Below, piece by piece: positions 35,581 through 47,078 of a stretch of 64,000 nucleotides of DNA; position 1 is the first letter of the stretch; the number at the start of each line of letters is the position of its first letter. A program made the position numbers and the translations under genes. Below the pieces are notes generated by a model. That model worked only from the letters and a program-made list of their open reading frames with translations, made no database searches and was not told the DNA's origin. Source of the stretch: Colletotrichum lupini (taxonomy: Eukaryota > Ascomycota > Sordariomycetes > Glomerellales > Glomerellaceae). The stretch covers positions 3,224,001 to 3,288,000 of the forward strand of contig NC_064678.1 in NCBI RefSeq assembly GCF_023278565.1, read 5' to 3'.

Positions 35581-38500
35581 GTCGGTTCTAATACCGTCTA
35601 GCGGTCCCTAATATATATCGATCTAGCTTTTTCGTAAAGCTACTTATATTATTTTTATTTATAAATCCTAAAGGAATTACCTTATTTAGAAGGATATAGC
35701 TACGTTAATTATATATAGTACTAGCCGACTATTTAAATAGAAAATATTAATAACGATTTCCTAGTTAAAGTTAAGCTTATTACGTAATTTAAACTTAAAT
35801 TTACGTAAGCTCTGCGCATTTATTTAATATTAATAATATACTTTCGTTAACTATTCTAGCGCCCCTATTTTAATATTATTATTACTTAATTACTTTAAGA
35901 GGTTATATAGCCTCGTAACTAACGGGTACCCGAATCTCTAATATAATTTTCTAAGCTCACTTTCCGTTAAATAATTAATTAACTTCGTATTATTAATAAG
36001 CTTTATAAATATATACCCCTATTGTTATTTAACTATTTTAAAATACTTATTACTAAAGATTTTATTCCTTATATTATTAAATATAATACCTAGTCGATTT
36101 ATATCTTTTAAATATAAAAAAAATGGGGTATTAATAAGTAAAATATAGAAAGTTATCGTTCCGGAGTACGTCTCTACTTCTACTATACCCAGGGCAACGA
36201 TTTCCTTACTTAGGCCGAAACTAATCCTTATAATACCCGCTATTAACGTATTAAGCGTTATTAATACAATCTTCCGTAGCGCTTAGAATTACCCTTTTTT
36301 TCTAATTAATTATTATAATACCTTAGTATTTAAAATAATCTTATAAAAATCGTCTAAGCTATACTTTTTGCTCGTATAAAATACTTATACGAGCTTAGTA
36401 TTTAAGGGATCTAAGTAGTATAAAAAGGACCCCTCTAGCTACCCCTAAATATATTTAGTACTATATTCCTTTTTTTTAAATATTAAAAGAAATAGTATCT
36501 TCTCTTTAATTATTAAGAGAATAGGCTTCGGCCTTATTAAATTTACCCTTTTAGCCGCCTCCGTATCTATTATCTAAAGGACCTTCCCTTACTATTTATA
36601 AATAAAAGCCTACTTATTAAAAGCTTCCGCTACCCTCTATTCGTTTAGCCTCGTATATTTTTTAAAGGCTAATAAGGTAAAAAAAGAGTAGTTAATATTA
36701 TCGATTTTATTATAATCTAATTCGTTAGTATAGGGGGTAAGATCTTCCTTATTTTCCGAATCTTTTATAGGGGGTATATATTTAAAGCTGCTATTTTAAT
36801 TACCGTTACTAAGTTCTATACCCCCAGATCTTCTTTTATATATAATAAGGAATTAGTTAAACTAACGAGGGTTAGTTTTATTATTTATTACCCTCGATCT
36901 TTTATACTATTTATATAATTTAATACGCTCTTTTTTAAAGTAGTTACTTAACTAATATCTATCTTTTTTATAAATATAGTATTACCTCTTTTATTACCTT
37001 ATTTATAAATTAAATCTCTACCTATTTAATAAATCTAGGCCTCCTTATTAACGATTACCGTATCTAGCCTCTTTTCCTTTTTTATTATATATTCGATTAA
37101 TTTAATATTATTAATAAGGGCCGTTGTATACTTAAAAATAAGTTTAGCGCGGCATTTTTACCTTAATATTAAAACTAAATCTTAGCCTCGAGTAAAGCGT
37201 TTTGTAGTTTTTAAGTACTTAGTATAGGGTTATTTTTACCTCTAGTATACGCTAAACTATAATATAAAAATATCTAACTTTCTGCTTATTTATCTTCTTA
37301 TTTAGCTAGGTTTTTCTTAACTTATTAATTTAATTAATAAGCTCTTTAAAGATCTCTACTCGCAATTTACCCTCTATTATCCTAACTATAAATATAAAAA
37401 AAATCGCTCGTAGCTTAGATAGGAGCTCTAGGTTCTTATTATAAGTCTCGAAGCGGCTTCGGATTACGTTAATTATATTAAAAAAGTCGTTTCGATCGAG
37501 ATTACGTACTACTTCGTAATAATAATTAGAGACTTTATTTATAAGTATAATATTAATTACTAAATAGTATTAGTATTCCCTAATTCCGACTTTTTTATAA
37601 TAATCGTAAAATATCGTTAGGGTTTTTTATAAGACCTTATACTTCCCCCTAGAGTATAATTTCTCTTTTAAAAAGATCTTTTTAAAGTTTATAAATTACT
37701 TCGTATTTATTATTAGATTTTCGGTCTCTATATACGATCTTTACGTCGCTATGTATTATTAATAACTTCGGGTCGTTTATTTCCTTTTTATTAGCTAATT
37801 AGTACCGAATTTCGTATTAGTAGCAGTAGCGAGTTATAAATCAAAATAGGTAAAATTATTAATTATCGTACTTTTAGTACTATATTTTACCCCGGTATAT
37901 CCTTTTATAACGATAGATTTCCGTTAGTAATTATAAAAAAGAAATCTAGGTCGTTTACCCTTTTTCTAAATTCGTTAAAACGATTATATACTTTATTAAC
38001 TTATACTTAGTTCTATAATACGAATTCCTCCTCTATAATTATCGCTATTAATATTTTATATAGCTCTCGTAATTATAATTATATTAGTAATACCCCTCGC
38101 CCGTAAAAGAATTTATTAATTACTTTTATAATTCCTAGGCTTATGCTTATAAACTATTCGTTTAGTTAATAACTAAGGTCGTTTACGATCTTATAAAATA
38201 GGGGTTACCCCTATAGCCCCTTTTTTTTTATAGACCTTAGTTAAATAGATTAATATTACGTTAACTTACTCGTTATTAAGCTAATCCGCAATTCTATATA
38301 TCCACGTCCCTTAATAATCTAGGTTAATATTTATTTATTTATAAAGGATTAGGATTCTATTTAGGATTAGGTTTTGTCCTTTTCTTCTTTACCCTAACTC
38401 GCTAAGGGTCGTACTCTAGCTTATACTTATATTAATAATTACTAGCGTATTTAATTTTAATAAAAATATATTTAATTCGCGCGCTAGTTATAGTAAATCC

Positions 38501-40052
38501 GTACTTTTATTACCTAACGAATTTATTAAAGTCTAAGAGATTCCTACTTCCTCTTACTATCTCGTTATTACTCTCGTTTTTACTATTTTTAATAATTACT
38601 ATTACCCTTCTAAATCGCTAACTATCGTACTTACTAAGATCCTCCTTTTTATTTAATATAAAAAGGTAAGTTTTAATAGTTCCTTTTTATAATAGTAGTA
38701 ATAGACGTTTATATTATTATAAAAAAATATAATAATTAGTCTCGGGATCTTTATTAATTACTAATTTCCGCTATCCTATATACTTCTAGCCTCTTAAGCC
38801 TTATACTCTTTATAATTTTTAAATAGCTTCCTTCCTTAACCTACCTCCTTTAGGGTAATATTTTATAAGAATAATTAAAAATAAACGCCGGGTAGTTTAT
38901 AAAAGAGCTATATAAGCTATTAAGAACTATATAGGTTATTAAATACGGTTAATAAAGTTAAGCCCTCTTTTTTATAAAATCGTATATTTTAAGGACTTAT
39001 TAAAAATACTTACTTATTATTTATACGTAGTAAAGTTAGATATTTTAAAAATTTTATTTTTTATAGCCTCTCGGTACCCTATTTTATATCTTTTAAGTAG
39101 TCCTTTTTATAACCTAATTATACTTAGGTAATTATCGCTTACTAACGATCCCTTTTATTATTTAGTTAATTTTTTAAAATTAATAATCTTGCGCCGGGAG
39201 CTAATATAAAAAGAAGCCCTTAAGCGGCTTTTTAAAAGATTCTTTTTTTTCCCCTTAAATCCTCGTCTTTTTAGCCTTTTCTTAAGCTAATAATAACTTT
39301 AGTAAGAGGTTATAGGACTATTTTAGGGTAGTTACTTTTTTTTTAAGTTAATCTCTAAGATCTATAATACTCTTAACTTAATATTATTAAAACCTCTAAA
39401 TCCCCTCCTTCCTCGTTAAACCGTCCCCTATATTATATTCCTAAGTAATACCTAGGGGGTAATTAAAAGAGCTATAAAAAGGTCGTTTAAATTATAAACT
39501 TAAGGTCGTACTTATAAAATCCTCGTAATAATAAACTTTTTTATATATTATAAATCTCTTAGCTTAATAACTCCTATAGGGTTATTTTTATTACTAAATA
39601 AGAATATTTACGTTTAGAAATCCCCTTTTTTAATCGTATAGTTCTTTTTTATATTATATTATTAAGCTCGTTCGTCGCGCTAATTAATTAAGTAAGTAGT
39701 CGTTACGTAAGTATTTCCTTTTACTAATTTAACTAGTTAATTTCTAATTACGGGCCGGTTATAAAAAAGTTATTTAATAAAAAAGCTACTTAGGGTAATA
39801 ATAAAAGGCTAGTTATTTAAGCGGTTTTATTAATTAACGTAATTTAACATAGTAAACGTCAACCTCTTATAAATAATAAAGGGCTACGATTACTTAATTC
39901 CGTATAATATTTAAAAATCGCTTCTTTTTTTATCTACTTTTATAAAGTTAATTAGTACGAATCTCCTATCCTATATAGTATTAAAAAGTCGTCTTTTTTA
40001 TATAATAAAATACTTTACCGATTTATAATAATAGAATTTAATTATTAATTAG

Positions 40053-40257
40053 TATTAATATCCTTATTATAGGGTAATTAGTTCGAACCGTAGTTAACGA
40101 AGAGATTAATTAAACTATATAAATATTTGCGTAATAAGTATAAAAAGGAGGTTCTAACTATAGGTTAGGCTGGCTATAATAATCGTAAATAGGGCCCCTA
40201 ATTAGCCCCTGCGTAGTCGGCTATATGCCGCGGTTGAATTAGACTTCTAATCTAATA
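40053..40257 (-). repeat. Right LTR (205 bp), family 2 copy A
   Basis: Begins TATTAATATCC, the RIP form of TGTTAGTATCC, and ends TCTAATCTAATA. Its outer half still holds several CpA/TpG sites that are mutated in the left LTR. Confidence 0.9.
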
Positions 40258-40262
40258 GTTTG
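40258..40262. repeat. Right target-site duplication GTTTG
   Basis: Exact repeat of 32831-32835. Confidence 0.88.
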
Positions 40263-41151
40263 CCTTAGCAAAATGTCTGTGTCATTAGCATAATATCTCT
40301 AAAAGACGAATATAGTCTTTAAGGCTAATGTCAGAGTCGGAGGCTAAAAGTCTGCATTGAGTCTGTTAAGATATCGAGACAACCCAGTTCTTGTTCATTG
40401 GTATCGACGATTGCTGAGAACATATTGGCCGTGATGACACATTTCGACCGGAACATCCTCACTCTTCTTGTTGATGAGACCTTTTCGGATAGTTCCAATC
40501 CTCACTTCGTAATAGTCAATTTTACCCGTCACCACGAGGTTTTGTTACTCAAGGTAGGTAAAAACCTGAAATGGGTGGGATATCACAAAGTGTCATCGAA
40601 GAATGAGATGGTGGAGCTTGCTGCGGAACTTCTTGAGAGAGCTGTCTGCCTTTATTAGAAGATCTTAGTTTTGGAAAAGTCGAGAGAAGGTATGTGGCCT
40701 CTTGGCAATTTGTTGCATCTGTGAATCGTGCGAACTTTTCCGCCAACGATGTGGACTTGAGCACATGTCTTGGTGCACGAAGATAGGATCAGTCACTCAG
40801 ACAAGAATGCATTCTCCCCTGCAGAGTAAGCATGATTGAGAGTCGAGATACCATGAGAAATATCAGATTATATGATCACTAGGTTCTGCAAGTCCAGAAA
40901 TTTGGTAAGATGTAAACATTCAGCATTAAAAAAGTCTGTCAAAGACTTTTGCAACAACGCGTGCTTATCTCAGGCCGTGAATATCGAGTCTAAGACTCAT
41001 GCTTCTCAATCATGTACCGTTCCGAGTCAATCCTCCTATACAACCTGACTGGCTGAAATCACTCCAACATTTCGGTCGACGCTGATGGTATCATTTCTAC
41101 ACTCCGTGCTTACTCAGCCCCTCTTGTTTGGTATCATATTAAAATCCAAAA
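40263..41151. other. Noncoding flank between Copia copy A and the 8-Cys secreted protein
   Basis: Normal composition. An in-frame stretch from an ATG at about 40434 to 40658 (about 75 codons) has no recognisable domain; I do not call it a gene. Confidence 0.45.
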
Positions 41152-41627
41152 TTAATCGCACTTTGAGCCAATAGTACCACTGGCGTCGGCACATACACCG
41201 GAGTTCTGAGCCTGGATGCAAGAGTCCTTGAACTCGTTGCCGCCAAATCCAGAGACGTACCGTGTCCGGCCGCCATCCTTAGGAGCAATAGTTGCGCAAA
41301 CCTGATGACAATGTCAGAATCATGCCTTGAAATCAATTTGAGGAGGTCCTATTCGACTTACGTGCCACAGCATTGTTGTGTTAACGTTTTGCGGGTTGTC
41401 ATTCTCGAAGATCTTTTGCGATGTCCGGTAAACATCGCAGGCCTTTTCCGTGAGACACTTATGAGATACATCATTGATAACACAGTAGCATTTGGCGTGT
41501 TCGTTTGCAAGCGCACTGGTTCTGTCAGTCATGATCTAACTAAGCTTGGGTTGCGAGCGGTGCTGACTTACACCGGAAAGACGAGGAGCGTCAATGAGAA
41601 ACAGAAGAATAAAAGTCTCGTAAACAT
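41152..41627 (-). CDS. Small secreted cysteine-rich protein (8 Cys), effector-like
   Basis: Exons 41627-41572, 41521-41362 and 41301-41152 give 121 aa; introns are 50 and 60 bp, both with GTAAGT donors and CAG acceptors, and the reading frame is open only after splicing. Residues 1 to about 22 form a strong signal peptide. The mature part has eight cysteines (30, 32, 41, 47, 74, 100, 109, 120), an even number that could make four disulfides, and ends SKCD. No known domain recognised. Size, secretion signal, cysteine content and position 0.9 kb from a RIP-degraded retrotransposon fit a candidate effector or secreted antimicrobial. That role is inference; what is seen is the signal peptide, cysteines and splice structure. 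Confidence 0.8.
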
Positions 41628-43048
41628 GTTGTTGGATGGTGTATTTAAGGTTGACCACGAGAGGAGCGAGGAGAGCAACTGAGGAAGGTGAGAGTTGAGT
41701 GTAAGACACAGTGATCGGTTGCGGGAATGATGTGAGGTTAACAAGTACTGTAGGGCTGGGCCAAACTGTGGTCTAGACTAAACTTATGTACCTGCATCTG
41801 GTATTTGGAGTGGACGCGGGCGTAATTTAGGAAATGCGGGAGAGTTCAATTGCCATTTGAGTAGCTCGACAACTAGACCAGATAAGGATGGTCCCTGACG
41901 CGTGGATCAATTCGACTTAATAAACTAAGGAAATGTCAGGATAATGGCAGCAGCTTGGCCATTGCTCTGGGGAGTTCTCCACCACGATAGGGAATGATCC
42001 GACCTGAATCATGTTCCCCCCGTGGCATCCGATGATCCCGCCGTTCCATGACGCCGGGCGGCTACTGCACGCCGCCTTGTCATACTACCTCAATTAACAA
42101 TATGCGGGTCATGACGGACGAGACCGCCCCCAGTCGTTGGTATTCTAGTTCGGTTTCTGGAAAAAATCTCGTATCGCGGGGTGATGTGACAGCTGAGAGC
42201 CTGAAAATGATAGAGATGGGACGGCGTTTGCGCGAGTCAAACTAAGCGGACACTTGGGCAGAAGCTTGGTTGCGGCTCAGACAACGGCCGAGTGTTTGAT
42301 ATAGAAAGGCAAAATAAATTGCTAAGCCACTTAGTACGAGCAGCATTGATCAACAGATCACGGGACCTGAGCGAGACCGCTTATCACTTGAACCATATTC
42401 CGCAAATAATCTTCGCGGAAACAAGCAGGTTCCCAGATCCATTCCCTGGCGACGCGTGACTAGTTGGTCAACTCCATCAGTTGTCACGCGGCGATATTGG
42501 ATGACACATGTTAACCTTACTCGTATTTTCCCGTGCCTTCCTATCAAGCTTGAAGCAAGTCAACAAAAAAGGGGAAGACGTGGAGTTGATGTCCGTGCAT
42601 GCGGAGGAAGATAGTCGCGTGACAATGCGGGCAGAACGGAACAGACTTGAGAGTTGATCAAAAGCAGAAGATGGCAGGCAGGAGAGTAAGTCGGCCGAAA
42701 GTCCCAGTTGCATCTAGCTGTCGACGCGAGGTTTAGGAAGTCAGAACGAGGCTGGTGATTCAGTAGTTCTGACTCATTGCATACGTAATTGAATGAGAAA
42801 GATGTAGCACTGAGACATCATATCATTAGGAATCTGGGATATTCTGCGAGCATTCATGCACATGGAAAAAATAACTCCGTCACTTGAGCAGCCGTTTTCA
42901 AGGCTCTCCATTACACAGTCCAACGACCTTTCCTCCAGCACAATGGCTCTAGCTGGTTCTCCAATAACTTTCGCACTCCTTAACCTGGGTTCTGGATGTT
43001 GTTAGAGAAGCCTCAATCTATGGACAACCCAGACTTCTTACCTGTAGT
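41628..43048. other. Intergenic between two secreted-protein genes
   Basis: About 1.4 kb without a supportable frame. The part next to 41627 must hold the promoter of the 8-Cys gene; TTAAATA on the minus strand at about 41645 could be its TATA-like element. An intron-like stretch just downstream of the next gene (GTAAGA.. to ..ATCCAG, about 43041-42989) could be a 3'-UTR intron. Confidence 0.4.
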
Positions 43049-43465
43049 CTATGCCGAGTTATCTTGGGTACAGGCGTCAAGTCTTTGCGTCGTGAGGTCA
43101 TGGCCTTCAAAAAGATTTGCTCCCCAGCCCTCCCATCCAGTAACGACCTGATCGCTAGGCAAAGGGTCGCAGCTGTTGGGGTTGATGCCAATGCGGAACT
43201 TGAATGGTGCGGAGTTACCGCCAAATGTGACGTTTGTCAACGCTTGGAGGTTGCCCTTTGCGTCCTTGGAGTTTTCGATGGTGCATTTCGTACCGGCAGG
43301 GAATGTTCCACTCAAGCCGCATCTAACGACTCCTGCAGGTTCGTCCCATTTGAGCCACAGCCAGTTGGTATCGGCCCAGTTGTCACCCCAACAGCAACTG
43401 TCAGCTGCTGCAATAGCAACGTATGCTGAGGTCGCAAAAATTTGAAGAATAGACGTAGAACGCAT
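43049..43465 (-). CDS. Small secreted Trp-rich protein with six cysteines
   Basis: Intronless, 138 aa. Signal peptide 1 to about 21 (MRSTSILQIFATSAYVAIAA). The mature part has six cysteines (24, 25, 49, 61, 99, 132), starting with a CC pair, and seven tryptophans (26, 30, 35, 37, 40, 111, 114), five of them within 15 residues. The middle part (GTFPAGTKCTIENS, LTNVTFGG, PFKFRIGINPNSC) looks like a compact beta-rich domain. I do not recognise the family. Lies between two other secreted-protein genes in the TE-bounded island. Possible roles are effector, lectin-like or wall-binding protein; none is shown. Confidence 0.75.
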   Translation of the reverse strand: MRSTSILQIFATSAYVAIAAADSCCWGDNWADTNWLWLKWDEPAGVVRCGLSGTFPAGTKCTIENSKDAKGNLQALTNVTFGGNSAPFKFRIGINPNSCDPLPSDQVVTGWEGWGANLFEGHDLTTQRLDACTQDNSA

Positions 43466-44160
43466 GATGGAAAATAGAAGAACTAGTGCCGAAGGAAGTT
43501 TTGGAGAGTTTGGTGATAAGTTCGACGACGGAGGATAGTTCCGGCTTTGAGTGTTGGGTGCTGTAATACTCTTATCAGACTAATGACGCTTGGACGGGGG
43601 AAGAACGTCGGACGAACGGTAGAGGCTGTGGGAACGGGAGGCCTGGAAGGCTGATAGCAGGAGATTGACTCAAAGTGTCTCTGGGCAGCAATTAACTAGT
43701 AAGCCTCGAAATAAGTTGTCGAGTAATTCGCAGTTTGGACCGGTTCCGAGGAAACACGAGGGACGTTGAGGCGTAAATTCGCGTTGGCAGTTTAACTACT
43801 TCAACTCATTTGGCTCCCAATCTACCTGGACACGCCGCGTTATCTTTAATCAAAGAAAGTTGAACGCCGATCTTATGTGTACCTGATTCATGTCAGGATA
43901 ATACTTGCAAAGCCATCCTTCATCAAACCTTGTTCCTGAAGGCTGGGTCGTGGCTTTAGCGCAGTTTGCGGGGAACCCGAAATCATGCGAGCACGTCCCC
44001 AAAGAGGCATCGAGCAACGGCGGCAACTCGCCAAAGTGGGTGAAGGTGGCTTTTATTTACTATGCCCTGGCTTCTTGCTGTTTTCCGAAAGCTAGTGCTC
44101 GACACTATTGTCTGTCTTTCTCTTGTTCGTTCGCGTTGCAGCTCGCAACATACAATCATA
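43466..44160. promoter_or_regulatory. Intergenic region between two divergent secreted-protein genes
   Basis: About 700 bp separates start codons pointing away from each other. It must contain both promoters. No clear TATA box found; several open frames are not supported. Confidence 0.45.
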
Positions 44161-46285
44161 ATGGTTCTCTTGAACCTTGTCACTCTCTTTTCACTCGCCG
44201 TGAGCGCGTCTCCGGTTGCATCGATCCCGCGTATTGAGGCTCAAGTGCTTGATGAACGCGCAAATCCCACCGTTGACAGTTGTTCCTTCCATTCCGAAGA
44301 TGGGTACGATACATAATGTTTCAAGAGTTATCTATAGAAGTGCCACAATTGCTAATGTCTTTGTCACCAATATAGCATTCAGCCTGGGTGTTGGGAGACT
44401 CTGCAGATGAACAACCATCTTAACGTAGGCTGAGATTCATAACCGTGTCTATGGTGTCCATACTGACAATATGACTAGGACTGGTGGTCCAAGAACTCTG
44501 CTAGATGCAAGACGGCAGAGAAGGGATTTGCTGAATGTTATCTCGATTCAGCTGTATGTTACACTAGACCACCATGTTCGTGCCCAGTTGCCCCGACTAA
44601 CACCAGCACAGGGTTACATAACGTGGAGCTGTGACTTCATTGCCCTCAATGGATGCACGCCGCCCCCGAGTGGCCGCAACGCCGATTATGCTTCATACCA
44701 GGAGTTCTACGTAGGTTCTACAAGCTTTGCAAACGCTCCAACTTTGCTAATAAAGTTTTGATAGGTCTTCTGGAACATTTATTGTGAGCACTCGTGCTAT
44801 TGGCGGCCTGTGAAACTTCACTGACATCATCGCGACATTAGCCATCAATCTTTTCTTCACTAATTATCACCAAGCCCTCCTGAACGGCCAAGCTACCGCA
44901 ATGTAAGTTCGCGTTGGTGATGATATGATGCTGGATTGCTGACTCTTCACCAATAGTGGTGCGGTCGCCGAGATCGTGAAGACTGTTTCGCCACCCAAGA
45001 CTAAGAACCCCAAAACCCCTCTATTCGGACCTATCTATGCCGTTGCACTTGGTCAATTTGCTGTAAGTATCATAACTCATCATATACGAGAAAGCGATAG
45101 TCCTGACAACCAAAAAGGCTCTGGGTCCTTTGCTCGGTAGCTCTCTCGCCGCTAGCATGGTCTTTGCTCCTCTCATCGGTGCCCTCGGTGGTGGAGCCGG
45201 TTTGTTCAACATTTTGTTCCCCACCAAGCAGGTCCAGGAGGTCCCCTGGGAAGGTCTCTCAGCTGCTCTTTCAGAGAACGTCAACGAGTACCAGAAGAAC
45301 GTTGGCGAGGCATTGACTAAGATCCAAACCGACTTCGACACATTCTACTCTCTAGTTTCCAACGGCGGTTTCAGCCAGGTGGGAAAACACATTCTACAGC
45401 CAACATCGACTCGGAGCGCTTAGACTGACCGTTTTGCGACAGAAAATGAACACCAACCTGCCTGAGAACACCGATTTCATGTACCACAACCTTCTAAAGT
45501 GGACGTTCAACCAGGCGCTGCAGCAAGCAGACTACTTTGCCGTCAAGAAGTGAGTTCACGACTCTCCTCGGAATAACCCAAATTTGCTAACTAGTCTATA
45601 GCCCTGGCGTTGATCCCCGCAAGATTCCTATCGGCCCGTACGACTGTACTAACCTGGATACCTACGGCACCTGCGGCCCTATCTGGTACGATGGCAAGGA
45701 TTCCTATGGCCTTGCGAGAGCAAATGGTACGTTACATTTCCACGGACCGTGGCCGACGCAACTCTTACCCATACTGACATTATCTACAGACATTGGCATG
45801 GACCAGATGAAACCAATTCTGGACGTCGCATTCTCCAAGAACTGGACCACGCCGCATGAGCTCTACATCGACTCCCAGCAATGCCAAGGCAAGAATGGCT
45901 CCGAATCCTTTGATGTGAAGGATCTGTCACTGAGTTGCGCCGTAAGTGCTCATCTGTTGAATGCCCCTTCTCTTGACCTTTTTCGCTGACCGCAATATGC
46001 AAATAGTCGAACATCCCCGTCTGCGAGTTCAACTTTGACTACAACCCGTATCAGTCGCTCATTGATCGCACCAACCCGCCCGAGTTCAAGAACTGCCCCA
46101 ATCAGAGAGGCTATGGCACACCCATGTTTTACAGCGATGATGCCGGTGTTCCTCTTTCGTATCTTGGCCCCTTTTTGGTACGTGCTCCTGCAAAATATCA
46201 TTAACTCAACCCAACTCCTGAGTCATGACACTAACAATCGAGTCAACAGATGTCCGGTGTCATCTATAATGAGAAGAGTGGTTGA
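44161..46285 (+). CDS. Secreted protein of unknown function, 13 exons (possibly the DUF7872 type)
   Basis: I assembled 467 aa from exons 44161-44303, 44376-44424, 44479-44553, 44612-44710, 44765-44783, 44842-44902, 44957-45062, 45118-45378, 45443-45549, 45602-45726, 45790-45941, 46007-46177 and 46250-46285. All 12 introns are 52-72 bp with GT..AG ends, and every junction keeps frame. A signal peptide ends near residue 21. The N-terminal third has paired cysteines and Trp (PGCWETLQ, DWWSKNSARC, ITWSCDF). A Gly/Ala-rich hydrophobic stretch (GPLLGSSLAASM, PLIGALGGGAGLFNILFP) lies near the middle. The C-terminal part again has cysteines (GPYDCTN, TCGPIWYD, NIPVCEF). The layout recalls a fungal secreted family I believe Pfam calls DUF7872, but I cannot verify this. 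One exon is only 19 nt. Confidence 0.8.
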
Positions 46286-47078
46286 GGCAGATTACTTTAG
46301 TCGGAATTCCTCAAGACATCATAGATACCAGGGATTCTCCTCGAGAGTATTAGACGTACGTTGCGAATACTGCGAAATGACTCAAATGCTGGAAACGGCC
46401 GAGATAAATTGATATGTTTAATTTTTGAGTTGTTCCATCTCGTTTGCAATACTGTGGTATGACTGAGTACAGTTGCGTAGTCTGCAACACACTGGACTAG
46501 GAACCAGAAGTATGCCATAATTAGTCATTCGATCATCGCTTCAGGTGTGTGTGTCAAGATTATTGTTAGTCGCTAGGTGCTACATTTCTGCGATTGCCAA
46601 TGCAACGGGTGAGAACACATGCTTCACCAAGGGAAGAAGAGATCGCCATCCGGTTGAGATTGATCATAGCCAGGTGAACATTAAGACCACGCAGAGCGCT
46701 CTACGCGTTTGAAGGCTTAGTCAAGAAATGATTGTAGCAGAGTAGACACCTCAGATTAGACATAAACATAAGTACTACTGAAAGCGGAAGTTCGATAGAT
46801 GTTGTAGAATAGAGAAAGACAAATGGTGATTCCGCTGCTGGCAATGAGTCAGTAATAGTTGTCCCAGAACTGCAGACTGTTTCTCCGCAAACGTTATCAC
46901 TGAGGTGAGAATTACATTTGCATCATGACTTCTATTTGAGGATAAATTACTTAGTGTATGCTCGGAATGTCCTCACCAGTCAAAAGAAGCAGCCACTAAG
47001 GCAGAGAAATGTATCACAGTCCGAAAACGAATGGTTTGTGTTACAGAACGTATCAAGATCGTAGACTACAATATAGAG
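46286..47078. other. Intergenic, no supportable gene
   Basis: About 800 bp between convergent genes. Nothing recognisable; it should hold both 3' ends. Confidence 0.5.

Larger units (their letters stand above)
32836..40257 (-). mobile_element. Complete RIP-degraded Copia element, family 2, copy A (7422 bp)
   Basis: 205-bp LTRs at both ends, flanked by the 5-bp duplication GTTTG. The interior is extremely AT-rich with CpA/TpG nearly eliminated. Minus-strand reading recovers an integrase-type segment around 35.0-35.6 kb (VERAY, NPDFINDE, NDIIGPNGL, RPYYIDLNEV) and a Copia reverse transcriptase segment around 34.35-34.85 kb (NLYIFKLRIVRKIKRKGIP, KKATLLI, then SRNIT*AYT). These match the order integrase-reverse transcriptase of Ty1/Copia. 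A closely related copy lies at 49964-58489. The element is dead. Confidence 0.92.

Noticed and set aside
40434..40658. Frame of about 75 codons next to Copia copy A
   Set aside because: No homology seen, no signal peptide, start codon uncertain; could be a relic but not supportable.
41305..41682. 125-codon plus-strand frame
   Set aside because: It is antisense to the three-exon 8-Cys secreted protein, whose splice sites and signal peptide make the better model.
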